Origin: Polaromonas sp. A23
GTDB taxonomy: Bacteria > Pseudomonadota > Gammaproteobacteria > Burkholderiales > Burkholderiaceae_C
Length of the DNA: 64,000 nucleotides
Reading direction: 5' to 3'
Assembly: GCF_002001015.1 (NCBI RefSeq)
Contig: NZ_MUNO01000022.1
Location: forward strand, 308,849 to 372,848
Part shown: in pieces, positions 63,041 through 64,000 of the stretch
Layout: each line of letters begins with the position of its first letter
Position numbering within the stretch: the first letter of the stretch is position 1
Notes under the pieces: generated by a model
The model's database searches: none
What the model saw: only the letters and a program-made list of their open reading frames with translations
Told to the model about the DNA's origin: nothing
Translations under genes and position numbers: made by a program

Positions 63041-64000
63041 TCAGGCAGCGCGCTGGCGGTATTGTTGTACAAATAGCGCAATCGCGCCGGCCACCACGCC
63101 CCAAAAGGCCGAGCCGATGCCGGCAATGGCCACACCTGACAGCGTGACCAGAAAAGTGATAAGCGCCGCCTCCCGGTGCGACTCGTCGCGCACCGCCTGC
63201 GCCAGGCCGCTGCCGATCGTGCCCAGCAGCGCCAGCCCGGCAATCGCCACCACCAACTCCTTGGGGAAAGCCGTGAGCAGGCCGGTGACCGCCGCGCCAA
63301 AGACGCCGATCACCACGTAAATAGCGCCGCAGGCCACGGCTGCGGTGTACCGTTTGCGCGGATCTTCATGCGCCTCAGGCCCCATGCAGATGGCGGCGGT
63401 GATGGCGCTGAAGTTCAGCGCAAAAGCACCGAACGGCGCCAACACCAGTGTGGCCAGGCCGGTGAGCGTGATGACCTTGGACACCGGAATGCCGCCGTCC
63501 GGCGCGTCGGGGCCGTAACCCGCTGCGCGAATGGCCGCAACGCCGGGAAGGTTTTGCGAGGCCATGGTCACCACAAACAGCGGCAGGGCCAGGCTGATAA
63601 TGGCCGCCAGCGTGAACTGCGGCACAACAAACACCGGTAGCGCAAAAGAGAAGCTCATGGCCGTCCAGGCCATCTCGCCACGCGCCGCCACGAACACAAT
63701 GGCGCCAAACAGAGTCAGCACAACCGCATAACGCGGCATGAAGCGTTTGCCCAGCAGGTAGATCGCCAGCATCAGCAGCACCAGCGGCAAGGCGGTTTGC
63801 GCCGCCGCGAAAGCCTGCAGACCGAAGCGCGCCAGCACACCGGCCAGCAGCGCCGAGGCAATCGCGATAGGGATCCGGTTCATGACTTTCTCGAACCAGC
63901 CGGTCACGCCAAACAGCGTGATCAGCGCGGCGCTGACCATGAAGGCCGCCACCGCCTCGCCCATCGAAAACCCGCCCGCCAGCCCCGCGGTGGCCAGCAC
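63041..64000 (-). CDS. benE: Benzoate/proton symporter BenE-type, 5' end outside window
   Basis: About 319 codons of an inner-membrane transporter with many hydrophobic segments; the start lies beyond the right edge, since full-length BenE proteins are near 390-400 aa. Recognisable parts are VPQFTLAAIISLALPLFVVTMASQNLPG, GFALNFSAITAAICMG-type text (FALNFSAITAAICMGPEAHEDPRKRY), and LGTIGSGLAQAVRDESHREAALITF. It belongs to the benzoate:H+ family (NCS2-like). Substrate is inferred from the family. It lies 35 bp upstream of gshB on the same strand. Confidence 0.9.
   Translation of the reverse strand: MLATAGLAGGFSMGEAVAAFMVSAALITLFGVTGWFEKVMNRIPIAIASALLAGVLARFGLQAFAAAQTALPLVLLMLAIYLLGKRFMPRYAVVLTLFGAIVFVAARGEMAWTAMSFSFALPVFVVPQFTLAAIISLALPLFVVTMASQNLPGVAAIRAAGYGPDAPDGGIPVSKVITLTGLATLVLAPFGAFALNFSAITAAICMGPEAHEDPRKRYTAAVACGAIYVVIGVFGAAVTGLLTAFPKELVVAIAGLALLGTIGSGLAQAVRDESHREAALITFLVTLSGVAIAGIGSAFWGVVAGAIALFVQQYRQRAA

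Overview
This 64 kb window looks like a chromosomal segment of a Comamonadaceae betaproteobacterium, most likely Polaromonas or a close relative. The genus is inferred from gene order, GC-rich codon use, the short-form HisG and a family of intergenic repeats; no database search was run. I recognise no tRNA, rRNA, CRISPR array or prophage. Nearly all genes are housekeeping genes in conserved betaproteobacterial clusters, and coding density is high.

Layout. (1) 1-10585, minus strand: one long run with many ATGA overlaps, mlaF-mlaE-mlaD-mlaA-mlaC-mlaB (outer-membrane lipid transport), an ABC-2 exporter pair, ibaG, murA, hisG, hisD, hisC (cut by the window edge). (2) 10586-17483: gltB-gltD glutamate synthase, with two extra copies of the gltD 3' end downstream. 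(3) 17605-21087: a RAYT transposase, an orphan amino-acid-type binding protein and an MFS transporter. (4) 21093-29465, minus: pilM-N-O-P-Q, aroK, aroB, dgt. (5) 29733-35014, plus: mrcA, lptM, lysA and a di-iron metallo-beta-lactamase-fold gene behind a perfect FNR/ANR box; cyaY lies on the opposite strand. (6) 35090-41249, minus: msrP-msrQ, resB-ccsB and cytochrome c4. (7) 41387-49370: engB, an alpha/beta hydrolase, two lipid A acyltransferases, metK, then groES-groEL behind a CIRCE operator. (8) 49595-56101: small membrane and lipoprotein genes, tal-pgi diverging from zwf-hexR with a candidate HexR operator between them. (9) 56407-64000: a DUF1275 protein coupled to a spermidine-synthase-like protein, a zinc peptidase, a 4-OT tautomerase, a DHA2 MFS exporter, a class II amidotransferase, gshB and benE (cut by the edge).

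Most interesting structure. Two unrelated core genes, gltD and metK, are followed 72 bp after their stop codon by another copy of their own 3' end. The metK copy matches 14 consecutive codons at protein level although 11 of them differ, all synonymously. The far gltD copy differs at 10 of 22 codons, with one conservative replacement. These look like tails of displaced alleles, or footprints of small insertions that restore the gene end. The spacers contain strong short hairpins.

A dispersed palindromic repeat occurs eight times between genes. It supplies the start codon of hisD and stop codons of two other genes.
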